Below are positions 44,539-55,299 of a stretch of DNA of 64,000 bases, piece after piece. The position numbers were made by a program, and so were the translations under genes. The notes under the pieces are model-generated. The model searched no databases. It had not been told where the DNA came from and worked only from the letters and a program-made list of their open reading frames with translations. Positions within the stretch are counted from its first letter, which is position 1. Each line of letters starts with the position of its first letter. The DNA is from Costus lasius (Eukaryota; Streptophyta; Magnoliopsida; Zingiberales; Costaceae). The DNA lies in contig CM050451.1 in NCBI GenBank assembly GCA_027563935.2, positions 98,173,565-98,237,564 of the forward strand, read 5' to 3'.

Positions 44539-45829
44539 TCAAAAATTTAGCATATGTGGGCATTTGAGATAAAGCTTCATAAATGGAATATTAATATAAA
44601 GCTTCTTTAAAACATCAAGGAATTTCCCAAATTGCTTATCTAATTTTGCTTGCACTAACCTTTGGGGAAAAGGTATAGGTGGCCTATAGGGTGCAGGAGA
44701 ATTAGGTTTAGAAACATCAATCTGACATGGCTCATCACCTTTTGGTTCATCACCCTGGTGAGGTGACAAACTAGTTTGGGACTGCTCATGCACAGAAAAT
44801 TTTTCCAAATCTAATTCATTGTCATCTTCATTAATAGGCTCTTTTTCATTATCCTCAACTCTCTCTTTAGGCTTATCTAATTGCCTCCCACTTCTAGTAA
44901 TGATAGCATTACAGTGCTCCCTAGGGTTCAATTCAGGATTAGCAGGTATTTGGTTTTCTAAAGTTTTGTTGTGAGTTGCTAAAGATCTTACTTGAGAAGT
45001 AAGCTGACAAACTATCCTTTTAAGATCTTCAATCTCCTTATTTTGATTTGGCATTAATTGATTTTGACAAGCCATAAACTTTTCAAGCATGGATTCTACA
45101 CTAAAAGAGTTTACCTTTTTAGACACAATTCGCCATCCATCATTCTCATTCTTACCATGTTGATGACTATGTAGCATTTCTCATTCAGTAGCCTATTGGT
45201 TATGGTTCAAGGCCATCTCCTCAAACAAGGTGAAAGCATCTTCAATTGTTTTGCTCATGAGTGATCCTCCTGCAGCAGCATCAACAATTAGACGGGTATT
45301 ATAAAGTAAACCATTATAAAAAACTATGTATTAAAACCCAATTCTCAAGGCCATGGTGAGAACACTTCCGTTGTAAATCATTAAAACGCTCTCATGCCTC
45401 ACTAAAAGACTCGCCATCCTTCTGTGTAAAGCTTGTAATCTGGTTTCTCAACTGGATGGTCTTGCTAGGTGGAAAATATTTCATCAATAAAGCATTTGAC
45501 AATTGATCCCATGTAGTGAGGGTACCGGTAGGTCGAGATTGTAGCCAAGAGCATGCTCGGTTCTTGAGAGAAAAAAGAAACAATCTTAGTTTTAATGCAT
45601 CATTAGAAACTCCATTAATTTTATTGGTGTTGCAATATTCAAGAAAAAGATATAAATGTTGATAAGGGTCTTCAGGTGGTGATCCTCCAAACTGATTTTG
45701 CTGTATCATGGAAAGGAAAGCTGGCTTAATTTCAAAATTATTAGCCTCGACAGTTGGTCTGGCAATACTAAAGTGTATTTCCTGTGGCCTAGGGGCTGCA
45801 TAGTCCCTAAGTGATCTTTTGTCTGCCAT
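44539..45829 (-). pseudogene. Athila gag, degenerate
   Basis: The frame starts MADKRSLRDYAAP and continues with VEANNFEIKPAFLSMIQQN, FGGSPPEDPYQHL, LRLFLFSLKNRACSWLQS and LLMKYFPPSKTIQLRNQITSF, the conserved Athila gag order. The TGA at 45392 replaces the Trp of the usual EAWERF, after which RFNDLQRKCSHHGLENW continues in frame. A second frame (45177-44539) carries the linker: a Gln/Asn-rich helix, ITRSGRQL and a Pro-rich stretch PAPYRPPIPFPQRL, ending near KLYINIPF. Gag would form the virus-like particle. Confidence 0.88.
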
Positions 45830-45964
45830 TAGATCTAAGCTTCCTATGCAATCTAAAGTAGATAGATCAAATAACTCAAAATAAGCAGAAAAGAATAGAA
45901 AAATAGAAAATAAAACCTAGTCTAGCAATACTTTCAATATCTTCAATATTGACAAAAACCAAGG

Positions 45965-45982
45965 TCCCCGGCAACGGCACCA
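45965..45982 (-). promoter_or_regulatory. Athila primer-binding site (tRNA-Asp)
   Basis: The minus strand reads TGGTGCCGTTGCCGGGGA, complementary to the plant tRNA-Asp 3' end with one mismatch. It follows AGTTTT after the LTR end. Confidence 0.85.
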
Positions 45983-45988
45983 AAAACT

Positions 45989-47915
45989 TATTGTGCTTGC
46001 AAGTGCACGGATACTCGAAGTAATATTTAAGATATCGAACCACAGAGACCTCGTTTATCAAGTACCGAATAATCAATTTTTTACTAGCTAGGCAGTCAGA
46101 AATATGACAGCAAATTATCGAAAGCTACACGAAAATATCAGAGAGAGAAACTGGGACTAGAGTTTCATCTACCTTAATTTCAATGACTAGATATGAAATA
46201 CATGTTCGTCAGTCTAATTTTATTATGATAAAGATATAATTTACTTCATAAAGAAAGCATCTCACTATCGTGCAGATAATTTACAAAGAACTAATCCTCA
46301 CTCTCATGCAAGATTTATTCAATGTTAAATATAAATAAATCATTGACAAAGAACTCAAGGATCACTTTCGTGCATCCGAATTCTATGTCAATTATCTCAA
46401 GTGAAAACTACATACTTTCATACTATAGTTTTCACAGGTTCTGTTTAAGGTTCTCGAACAATCAAATACTTAATTTCTTACAGTATTATCATGTTTATTT
46501 TAGTAACTCAATCCTTAATCAGATTATCAACATGGCAATAAACTTCTAAAACCTAGAAATAAGAACGAACCTAATTTCTTACGATTAGTTCCTAAATCAT
46601 GATTCTAGAGTTCCAAGTTCTCGCAAGTCACCTTTCAGTTCATATCGCAAAAACTCTAAAACATGAAGACAAAATGAATCTATGGAGAATTAAAGACAAC
46701 AATCAAGTAAGCAGAATTATCATATTAAAATTGTACTGACGAAATAAAAGTCATCTAATCATAATAAATTAAAGGGAATTACTCCCCCATGTCCTAAAAG
46801 ATGTCTAAGCTAATATGGTAGAAGAATTACAATAATCTATAGTATCAAAGGATTAGAAATCGAAGAAAAAGGAGAAGAGCAAATAACAACATGACTGTAA
46901 TGAAAATTACAGCCATAATTTACACTATGAACAGTGCTGGTGATGATTCTTCTGTTGATTTCTCCTCCGATCGATCTCCTTTCGCTCTGAAACTTCTAGG
47001 GTATGTTCTCCTCCTCCATTCGAAACTTCCCTTCAAGTATCACAGACGGAGATGCATTGTACACTTCGCGGCGGCGAAAACTAGGGCGACGGCAAGAATC
47101 GTGATTTTTCTCTGAATCGTGGATCAAAATTGGGGCTTTTTGTGTGATAACGCCCTCCTCTGTCTGACGAGTCTTTCCCTTTTTATGAATCTCAAATTGG
47201 TGGCCTGGATCGTCCGAAATCATCCGCGTAAGAATAGGGCTTCAAAAATATCCGTGAAATTCGGCTGTCCAGGTTAAGATTACAGCCGTGTTTTTGGTTA
47301 CGGCAGTGCAGTAATAACTACAGCTGTTCTCGGTATAGAAATCGACCGGAATTACGATACCGTGAAAACCATTACGGTAGTGCCGTAATTCCTGCAAATC
47401 TCTCGGGTGAAATTCCTCTCCAAATTACGGCCCGTAATATTGGTTACAGCACTGCAGTAAAACCTGCCAAACTTTATGTACAAAAAGAGATCCAAAATAC
47501 GGCCCGTGAAATCTATTACCGCAGGTCTGTGATTTCTTCAAAAATTTTCTGTACAAAAAGAGACCCAAAATACGGCAGTGCTCAGAAATTACGGTAGTAC
47601 CGTGGTTTGTTCTGTAGGTGCAGTGAAACCACGATACCGTAATTTGGATTACAGCCCTACCGTATTTTGGTCTGAAGCTCTGATCCTCGTGAAATTTGAC
47701 ATGCAATTTTCTCTTGATGGTGGGAATTCATCTATGAATTTGCTTGAAAACGCCTCAAAATAGTGCATTTTTACCTGAAAATTATGAAAAACCTGAAAAA
47801 GTGTAGATTCTACAATATTTGATAAATAAGGCATAAAAATAAGCAAAAAAGTATGAATATGACACAAAAAGAGCTATGAAATGGCACAAAATATATTATA
47901 AATTTTGGTGTATCA
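45989..47915 (-). repeat. Athila 5' LTR, 1927 bp
   Basis: On the minus strand it runs from TGATACACCAAAATT to ..GCAAGCACAATA, where the 3' copy has ..CACAACA. It carries the palindrome cluster at 47270-47650. A shorter palindrome pair lies near 46893-46920. It is homologous to the LTR at 2865-4821, but clearly diverged. Confidence 0.92.
47270..47650. repeat. ACGG..CCGT palindrome cluster in Athila LTR U3
   Basis: Motifs such as TTACGGCAGTGCAGTAA, TTACGATACCGTGAAAA, TTACGGTAGTGCCGTAA, TACGGCCCGTAA and TTACGGTAGTACCGT repeat at roughly 20-60-base spacing. They start about 265 bases from the LTR's own 5' end, the same place as in the LTR at 2865. Confidence 0.75.
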
Positions 47916-47920
47916 CATAC

Positions 47921-50900
47921 TTATAACATGGTGTCAATATATGAAGTGGAGGTAAAAGCACATAAACAAGAAAGAGAACATTTTAGTAAGACACCAAAAG
48001 GATTAGAAGACAAGGGGCAAACTACTTGTGATGAACTAATCGAAATTAATCTTTGATCAATAGAGGGTGCTAAGCATACCTATATAAGTACATAACTCTC
48101 CGTATAAAAAAGAAACTAACTAAAAACATTCCTCCAGAGCTGGGGAAGACTGCTGTTTCCTTGGCTGCAGTTTCTAAGCTCTTAATACTATGTCAGTCCA
48201 CTATTTTTTTTGTTGACGACAAGTGGGGAAGACTGCTGAATAATCCAAATTGATGGATTGTATCTCCTTTTGTTTCTTTAATCTTTCCCCTTTCCTTATG
48301 AACCATTAGCTGCTGCCATATCATTGGAATCTTACCTTGAAGTGGATTTCAACGTTGTAAAATTTATCTAATTCTTGTTCTGAATTGGATTGGTATTATT
48401 TTTAGTTCCTAATGCCGTGTTAATTTATCTGATTTTTTTTTTCGTTTGGCATATTTCCAATTTTATACTATATGATAAAAATTTATGGTTCAATATATGC
48501 ATGAACATATAAAGAAATGTTTAGCCTCAACCCAGAAATTACAGTTCATAGCCTATCCATTAATCTAAATATTACCGTAAAATAAGCACAAGAAAGGATA
48601 AGAATAACATAGGAAGAACAAATTACCACTGAAACAAAAAAAGTTTGTAGAAGCTGACTTCATTAGGAAAGAGAAGTATGTAGATTGGTTAGTGATGTAA
48701 CCACAAATGCATAATTATATTAAAGTAATAAAATAGATTTTCGTTCCTATGAATATCTAAAATTAAGCACCAATTAACCTTGATTTTATAATCTAGGCGA
48801 ATCAATTTTAATGATTAAGATGAAAATAGAAAATTAGGGAAACAAATATCAATGCAGTTAAATTTTTGAGAAATAAGGATTCGCCACCATGAACTCAAAT
48901 AATAATCAATTATGGCACTCCCAAATACCAAATAAATTAGTAGGATATGTTAAAGGGATTTTTCTTCCAAATTACAGGTTGTACTCTCTCTGTAGCCTAA
49001 CCTATTGTCTCATTACACTAATCCCCAACTCTTGTTGGCCTATTAATGTAATCAAACTCATTAAGTTTTAAGTAAATTGTTGTTCCCTCAAATAATGGGG
49101 GCAGGCCTCTCATAGCATGGGTGGTGTGGCGCATGGTCTGCGGGGGGTGGGGTGGCCCGAGCGGCAGGATTAGGGTTAGGGTTTTATTATTTTAGTTAAG
49201 GGTAGAATTATAATTTTCATAGGCAAGGTGGGTTCATGAAAATCCCACAATCCACCCCGACCTGACTTCTATATGTCTGATTTTACTAAACCCGATCCGA
49301 CTCTCGGTCAACTTGGATTTTCTCCAATTAAATCGAGGCAGGAAGGTTGGGTCGAGTGGGGGTGGGTTTTTATGTCTTTCCTAATGAGATATATCATTAT
49401 AATACTTTTAAACATGAGTAAATGAATGCAATCAAACAAAAATAAAGAAAATAAAAATCAAACAATTCTCTCATAAAAGTTTGTCGTCAAAACTATTTTC
49501 TAGATGTTGCTTGTGATTGTATTCACAGTCGTGATTGTGTTTGCAAGTATAGTTGGTGAAGCCTACTTCTCTCATAAAAGTTTTTCTATTTCCCTAGAAA
49601 TTTGACAAAGGATCCCAGCCAAAATCCTCCTCCTTGCCCTTGACCTTCCTCTTGTGGATTTGTGTGCGCTAGAGCCTGTTCCTCTAGGTTCCAAGTATCA
49701 TCGCTCGCCTATGTTTGCTTAGTCGCTGAACACACTTCTCAGCATTAATTTGGAGCAAGGAGGTAGTGGAACAGTGTCAAAATTATTTGCTATGTCGCCA
49801 TCTGGATGCTCTCCCTTTGCCCTAAGGTTTAGGCTTCTTCAAATAGGCTAGTAGGGGTCTGGATTTGAAGAGAAAAAGTCACTAGTTCATCCACAAAACT
49901 CGGGCTCGATCTACATAATCATGGTTATGGTTGTGATCACGACCTATTGATTGCTTCTTCTGCACTGATGTTAGAATCATGGCCCACGATTGTGACCACT
50001 ACCTAGACCATGATTCTCAAGAAATCTCCAAGTTACATGAAAATTATTGCATAGCATCATTTTTCTAAAAAAAAGTGTTATTGCAATTTGAAAATATTTA
50101 GGTTCTATCGGTGCCCTTGAATCACAGCCCTTGATTGGATTCATGAGCCAAATTTTTGTTTAACTTAGGGCTTCAAATTTGTGAGTCCCTTTTGTCACAA
50201 AGAATATTGTTGTGGCTAAATATATTCAAAATTGCTAATTTTTATGATATCTTTCTTAAAAATTCACAAAAATAGAGTAACAATAATTTTATGCTATAGA
50301 TAGTAAAGTAGGGCAAAATTTTATGCCAAGAGAGGAAAATATGACACGTTAATATTAATATTAAATACACATGAAAAATACTATAAAAAATTATGCTATC
50401 AGATAGTAAATATTGTTCCAGTAAATAAGAAAAATGGCAAACAAATTTATGTTGATTTTAGAGACTTAAATAATGAATGTGTCCTAATGATGATTTTCTA
50501 CTCTAATAAGCAACTCAATATTAAAATTCAATGTATTCCCATTCATGAATTTGTCATCCAATTATAATCAAATTAAAATGACATCAAAAAACAAAAACAC
50601 ACATCATTCCATATACCTGTTAGGATATTTTATTATACTATCATGTCATTTAGATTAAAGAACGCAAGCACAATATATTAAAGAGCAATGAACTCGCATT
50701 CCCAAGTACAATCTTAAAATGAACCTCTTAAATGTGCATTTCGAATTTCATGTGAAAAATTTCTAAGATTCATTAATATAAAGAAGAATCAAGATAGACA
50801 ATTTGAAAATAAAATCAATTATTTAATATGGCACCACTAAAAATCTCATATAGCTCAAATTATTTAAAGGGCATTTAGCTTTTCTCAACCGGTTTATTTC

Positions 50901-51230
50901 TAACATATTTAGACGAATTCATAGCATCTTGAAATTAACAAAGAAAAGTGCTCAATGAATGAGAGACTTAAATTGGACAATAGCAAGGTGCAAGGACGAC
51001 GACCTTGACTCCAAACAGATTGAAGGAATCATATGACTGTAATCAAATGGAAGGATCTTTTAACAAACACAGAAAAAAAAATGAGGAAAAGAAAAGAGGG
51101 ACTACGGATCTAAGGGAACCTGTTATCGTATCTAGACAATTAAAGGAGGAACTATAATGAACAGTGGAAGTTTATGTTCCAAAAAAAAAAAACAAAAAAT
51201 ACCCTTCAACATTTGAGTGAGATACACAAC
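47921..51230. other. AT-rich DNA without recognisable genes
   Basis: This is the original continuation of 34813 beyond the Athila target site. Near 49130-49370 there is a short stretch with GGGTTAGGGTT and CCCGACC/GGTCGGG-like words that could be an eroded hAT end. I see no coding region, RNA gene or defined element. Confidence 0.45.
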
Positions 51231-51235
51231 CTTGG

Positions 51236-51996
51236 TGTCATGCTCTGGCCTAAGGTTCTCCGGCGGAACTTTATACCGTACTAAAATCCTAGATTCCGGC
51301 CCCAAAATCACCCCAAATCAAAACCCTAATTCAGACTTTGACTTGGTCAACATGATTTTGACCCGGTCAATGTGATTCCGCCGTGAACTAATCAATTTTT
51401 TTCTTCTGCTGACGTTAGGATCTGGATTACAAATCTCTCGGAGCCGACGACCCCCGTCACCCGCCCCTCTCCCACTCGGACCTTTCGCCGGCGGCACACC
51501 TGTCGTCGATTACAACCACACAAGAACTCGCTCGTCGACGCCCCTTGGCGCCGGATACCTCACTCCCTGGAGGCATCAGAGCCCCCGCTCTAGAAAGGCC
51601 AACGGCGCCCTCGCCGTCGCCGGTGGTAGCACTCCCCAGCACTCGCATGATCCCGCTCTGCTTCATTCGTTGAACCTTTAAAGGGAAGAAGACGCCCACG
51701 TCTCGTGCCTCACATGGACCACGTTCCACAATGCCACCTGCATCGATCCCGTCTCCCGCGTCGCCCATTGCCGAAATCCTCACAGGAATCCCAGAGTCGT
51801 CCCACCTGGAAGTAGTGCCGCTCCTCGTCCGCGCAAAGCTCGCAGAAGACGATGTCTTTCGACTTTGGGGTTGACCGGAAGGTTGACTCCAATTCCGGGT
51901 TCGATGGTGTGGGGCTTAGTTTGGATCGCATCGTGGATATGGGCCGCCACCCAATCCAGTTGAATTTGGCCCGGCCTGGAACTCCAGGGCCTAACA
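51236..51996 (-). repeat. TRIM-like element 3' LTR (shortened)
   Basis: This 761-bp copy starts TGTCATGCTCTGGCC (CACGCCCCGG in the other copy) and ends GGGCCTAACA on the plus strand. It lacks an internal segment of about 340 bp present at 52600-52975. Confidence 0.85.
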
Positions 51997-52395
51997 ATTC
52001 TCCCCCACCTGATTTGAACATCGCCCTCGATGTTCGATACAGGTTGAACATTGTCTCTTCAATGTCCAAATTCTCTACATCCTGTCTTCAGTCTGATGAT
52101 GAATGTTACTGAACCACATCGCTTGGAATTGGCACTCAAATGTGCCATAGTGCTATGCCCAACTCAATACGAACAGGGTCATGTCCATAACGTATCTCCC
52201 TAAATGCTCTGCTCAATATGCAATCGCTGAGTTTACGTACTAGCACACTGAATCATCATGCTTATTAGCAACCTACATCACCAAATTCATCAAGAATAAC
52301 CCCAGACCTGTGGGTCATGGGCCCACAGTAAACTTGCTTCACCATCCTGGCTGAACTTAACTGAACCTCGCATCCCCATGCTCGTTCGGAACCTC

Positions 52396-52407
52396 GCTCT
52401 GATACCA
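52396..52407 (-). promoter_or_regulatory. TRIM-like element primer-binding site (tRNA-iMet)
   Basis: The minus strand reads TGGTATCAGAGC, two bases inside the LTR that starts at 52410. Confidence 0.92.
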
Positions 52408-52409
52408 GT

Positions 52410-53511
52410 TGTCACGCCCCGGCCTAAGGTTCTCCGACGGACCTTTATACCATGCCAAAACCCTAGATTACGGCCCCAAAATCACCCCCCAATCAAAACC
52501 TTAATTTAAACTTTGACTTGGTCAACATGATTTTGACCCGGTCAATGTGATTCCGCCGCGCGCCGATCGATTTCTTTCTTCTGCTGACGTCAGGATCGCG
52601 TCAGTCGCCCAATTCGAAATCTTGTCCCTGCCGAAATTCGAATTTCGCCTGTTGACTCACCCGAAGCATTGACCCACCTCTTTTCGAACGTTCGACACAT
52701 TTGAAACTCGTTGTTGTGCCTTGTCGTCGTCTTCCTCATGCGCCTGCGTCCGAACGCCGCCTGCGTTTTCGCCGGACGCATTGCTCCTCTTCACCGGAGT
52801 GAAAAGGCGTGATGGTAGGTTGGAGACCCCTCTTCGCCCTCAGCCTATCGTTGCCGACCTAGCAGCCGCCTACTGTCGCCGGAAACCTTGCCGGATGGGT
52901 GAAAGCCTGGAAACAGAAATCTCACCGAAAGATAGGGAAATAACACTAGCTTTTATTCCTCTCCAAAAATTGGTTACAAATCTCTCGGAGCTGACGACCC
53001 CCGTCGCTCGCCCCTCTCCCACTCAAACCTCTCACCGGCAGCACACCTGCCGTTGGTTACAACCACACAAGAACTCGCTCATCGACGCCCCCTAGCGCCG
53101 GATACCTCGCCCCCTGGCGGCATCAGAGCCCCTACTCTGGAAAAGCCGACAGCGCCCTCGCCATCACCGGTGGTAGCACTCGCACGATCCCGTTTTGCTC
53201 CGTTCATTGATCCTTTAAAGGGAAGGAGACGCTCATGTCTCGTGCCTCGCATGGACCACGTTCCACGACACCACCCGCGTCGATCCTGTCTCCCACATTG
53301 CCCGTTGCCATAATCCTCATTGGAATCCCGTAGTCGTCCCACCTGGAAGTAACGCCACTCCTCGTCCACGCAAAGCTCGCGGAAGACGACATCTTCCAAC
53401 TTTGGGGTTGACCGAAAGGTTGACTCCAATTTCGACTTCGATAGTGTGGGCTTAGTTTGGATCGCATTGTGGATATGGGCTGCCGCCCAATCCTAACTCC
53501 AGGGCCTAACA
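52410..53511 (-). repeat. TRIM-like element 5' LTR
   Basis: This 1102-bp copy is bounded by TGTCACGCCCCGG and GGGCCTAACA on the plus strand. TGTCACGCCCC is a very common terminus in plant retroelements. Confidence 0.88.
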
Positions 53512-53806
53512 CTTGGTATGCAAAACATTCTAACACCCAAACAAAAACATTCTTTTAACATAAATATGACTATAAAAGCTACGGCAGATAAAATTACACC
53601 AATACAAAAAGGTGTATTTGCAAAATTAAAAAATTCACAATTACACCTATTCAAATTTAGAAACCAGCATAGATGGGAAAAAAATAAGTCATGTCAAAAG
53701 TTTATCAAAAGAAAGCAACAATAAGAAATGCAAGTTTCAACATGATAAAAGGTACATGACACAGTACGACCTACTAAAAATCCTTGAACGACTTTCGCAC
53801 AAGCTT

Positions 53807-54730
53807 TCATTCCTCGGTTTCAAGAACAGTCTTAAGACATTTGATTTGCACATTCTCTTGCAATTCCTTCGAAGCTATTTTAATCCGGGACTTCTGAATC
53901 AGTTCAAAATTCCGTATGTATTGTCTCCATGTTTGCCAGGTTGTCTTTCTTCTTTTCCAAGTTGGTTTGAATTTCTTCTTTTGCAACTCTAAACTTAAAA
54001 GATGCTTTTCCTCTAACAGCTTTGTCTCTTTCTCCGAGAGGTTTGCTATTTTCTCATCTAGTTGCTTTATTCTATCTACTAGGAGTTGAAAAGATGTTGA
54101 CCATGTGCGCTTCTCCCTATCTATTGCATCCTTCAAAGAATTTATTAGCATCATCTTCTCATTGTTTATCTGAGAATCATAGTTATGTAGATGTTGTAAA
54201 GATTCAATTTGCTTTAGAATGGTCAAAATCTTTTGGCTTAACTCTTTCCATGCATCTGTTGGAACTCCAAGCCTAACTAGGACATGCAAGATATCCTCTG
54301 AAGAGATCGAGAATTCGTCCACTGTGGGAAACATGTCCTCTGTTTGAAATTTCTTCAAACAATCGGTCATCAAGCACCTGGCTGTGTATTCCACTGCCTT
54401 ACGAATTCCCTCTGGAATTTGGGGAGCAATGACAACATGGGTCTGCTTTAGAGATGATGGCTCAGGTGAACCTAATTCAAATTAATGCAATAATGAGAAA
54501 TGTTGAATCAATTGTAGGAAGAAAGATAAGAGGAAGAGAATATATATACCAATGTTCGCTGTTACTTACCAACTTGTTGGCCTTGCTCTTTACCCGCATA
54601 AAAGGTTGCATGTAAGGATGGTTTTTCCATGGTTCTGTAAAAACATGAATAATTAATGCTCCAAGAAGACCTAGCAGATCAACAATATTTGAGGGGTCAT
54701 CTATATCAAAAATATCATTAGGCACACTTA
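53807..54730 (-). CDS. Unidentified coiled-coil protein gene or relic, at least two exons
   Basis: On the minus strand an upstream exon (54730-54570) reads NDIFDIDDPSNIVDLLGLLG, then ALIIHVFTEPWKNHPYMQPF. It ends at a consensus donor GTAAGT (54569). After about 100 bp of intron, an AG near 54461 restores the frame into PSSLKQTHVVIAPQIPEGIR, then KAVEYTARCLMTDCLKKF and a long charged helix rich in Lys, Glu and Leu, predicted coiled coil, up to TGA at 53807. Around 53880-53960 a shifted frame (KEEIQTNLEKKKDNLANMET) looks more coiled-coil-like than the open one, hinting at compensating indels. I do not recognise the family. The 5' exons are not identified. It may be a real gene end, or a fragment carried by a mobile element. 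Confidence 0.45.
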
Positions 54731-54889
54731 CAGTTGCATCTTGAACTCGTGAAAGAAAGGTGCATTAAAAAAAATTAATACAAAAAAGACGACGACAATT
54801 GCAAACGAATAAAAAAAGTAATACACAAAAAAAATTGAGTCAATAGGATCAAAGCACTATATATAACTTTTTTAATCCAAACATCGGCA

Positions 54890-55035
54890 CTCTGTCCAAT
54901 CCAGCATCCATACGGTTCTCATATGAATTCCCATTGTTTAGGAATTTTAATAGATAATATGGATGCGCTAATTGCATTAATGTGTGATTTTTTTTGTTTT
55001 AAGAAGCATGGAAGTGTTAACTGCATACGAGAAAA
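54890..55035 (+). repeat. Dispersed copy of the 34-kb repeat
   Basis: The sequence runs TCATATGAATTCCC, then ATGGATGCGCTAATTGCAT and AAGAAGCATGGAAGTGTTAA. It matches 33975-34075 with point differences and ends at the same place (AACTGCATA). The shared end suggests a terminus of an interspersed element. Confidence 0.6.
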
Positions 55036-55048
55036 AAAAAAATTCTTT

Positions 55049-55294
55049 ATGGAAAAAATAGCGAGAGCAAGCGGTAAAGCCCATCCTAATCTTATAAATA
55101 GAATCAAAGAACATCGAAATTCCTAGGTTATTAGGAAAGGAGAAACGTTGGAAATTTATAGCTCTATCGCAATTGCCCAAAAAGCTGCAAAAAATGGAGA
55201 TTCCCCATATTATTGGGGTAGTCTATTCACACAAGGAATTCGTAACCCTTATGAATCAAAACCAAAAATAATTAAAAAAAAAAGATTAAAATAG
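55049..55294 (+). pseudogene. Unidentified short coding relic with one internal stop
   Basis: From ATG at 55049 the frame runs 81 codons to TAG at 55292, broken only by TAG at 55124, where a Trp (TGG) would fit. The peptide contains RASGKAHPNLINRIKEHRNS before the stop and IAIAQKAAKNGDSPYYWGSL, then FTQGIRNPYES after it, closing with a Lys-rich tail. Its composition (many aromatic, Gly and charged residues) looks like real protein rather than chance. A/T-rich codons raise organellar origin as one possibility. I cannot name the family. It directly follows the dispersed repeat ending at 55035. Confidence 0.4.
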
Positions 55295-55299
55295 AAAGC

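Larger units (their letters stand above)
34819..47915 (-). mobile_element. Degenerate Athila-type Ty3/gypsy element with a copia insert and a deletion
   Basis: The element lies on the minus strand between CATAC duplications (34814-34818 and 47916-47920). From the minus-strand 5' end it contains an LTR (47915-45989), a tRNA-Asp primer site, gag, protease, reverse transcriptase, RNase H, integrase, a long 3' non-coding region and a 350-bp remnant of the 3' LTR (34819-35168). Copia-C and a deletion replace the rest of that LTR. The surviving LTR overlap differs at about 17 of 350 sites (about 5%), several times older than Copia-A/B. Lineage follows from the tRNA-Asp primer site, the gag start MADKRSLRDYAAP and the Athila-style integrase end. 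Confidence 0.9.
51236..53511 (-). mobile_element. TRIM-like non-autonomous LTR retroelement
   Basis: The element is flanked by perfect CTTGG duplications (51231-51235 and 53512-53516). On the minus strand both LTRs start TGTTAGGCCCTGGAG and end in ..TGACA. The interior (51997-52409) is only 413 bp, has a tRNA-iMet primer site at one end and a purine-rich tract (TCAGGTGGGGGAGAAT on the minus strand) at the other, and has no coding capacity. The right LTR (1102 bp) contains about 340 bp, roughly 52600-52975, that the left one (761 bp) lacks. It depends on proteins from a copia-type helper. Open frames inside the LTRs are not supported as genes. Confidence 0.88.

Noticed and set aside
49165..49185. 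Interstitial telomere-like GGGTTAGGGTTT
   Set aside because: Only two units, expected by chance in AT-rich DNA.
51457..53429. Arg/Ser/Pro-rich open frames on both strands
   Set aside because: They fall inside the LTRs of the TRIM-like element; GC-rich composition explains their length and both copies are disrupted differently.
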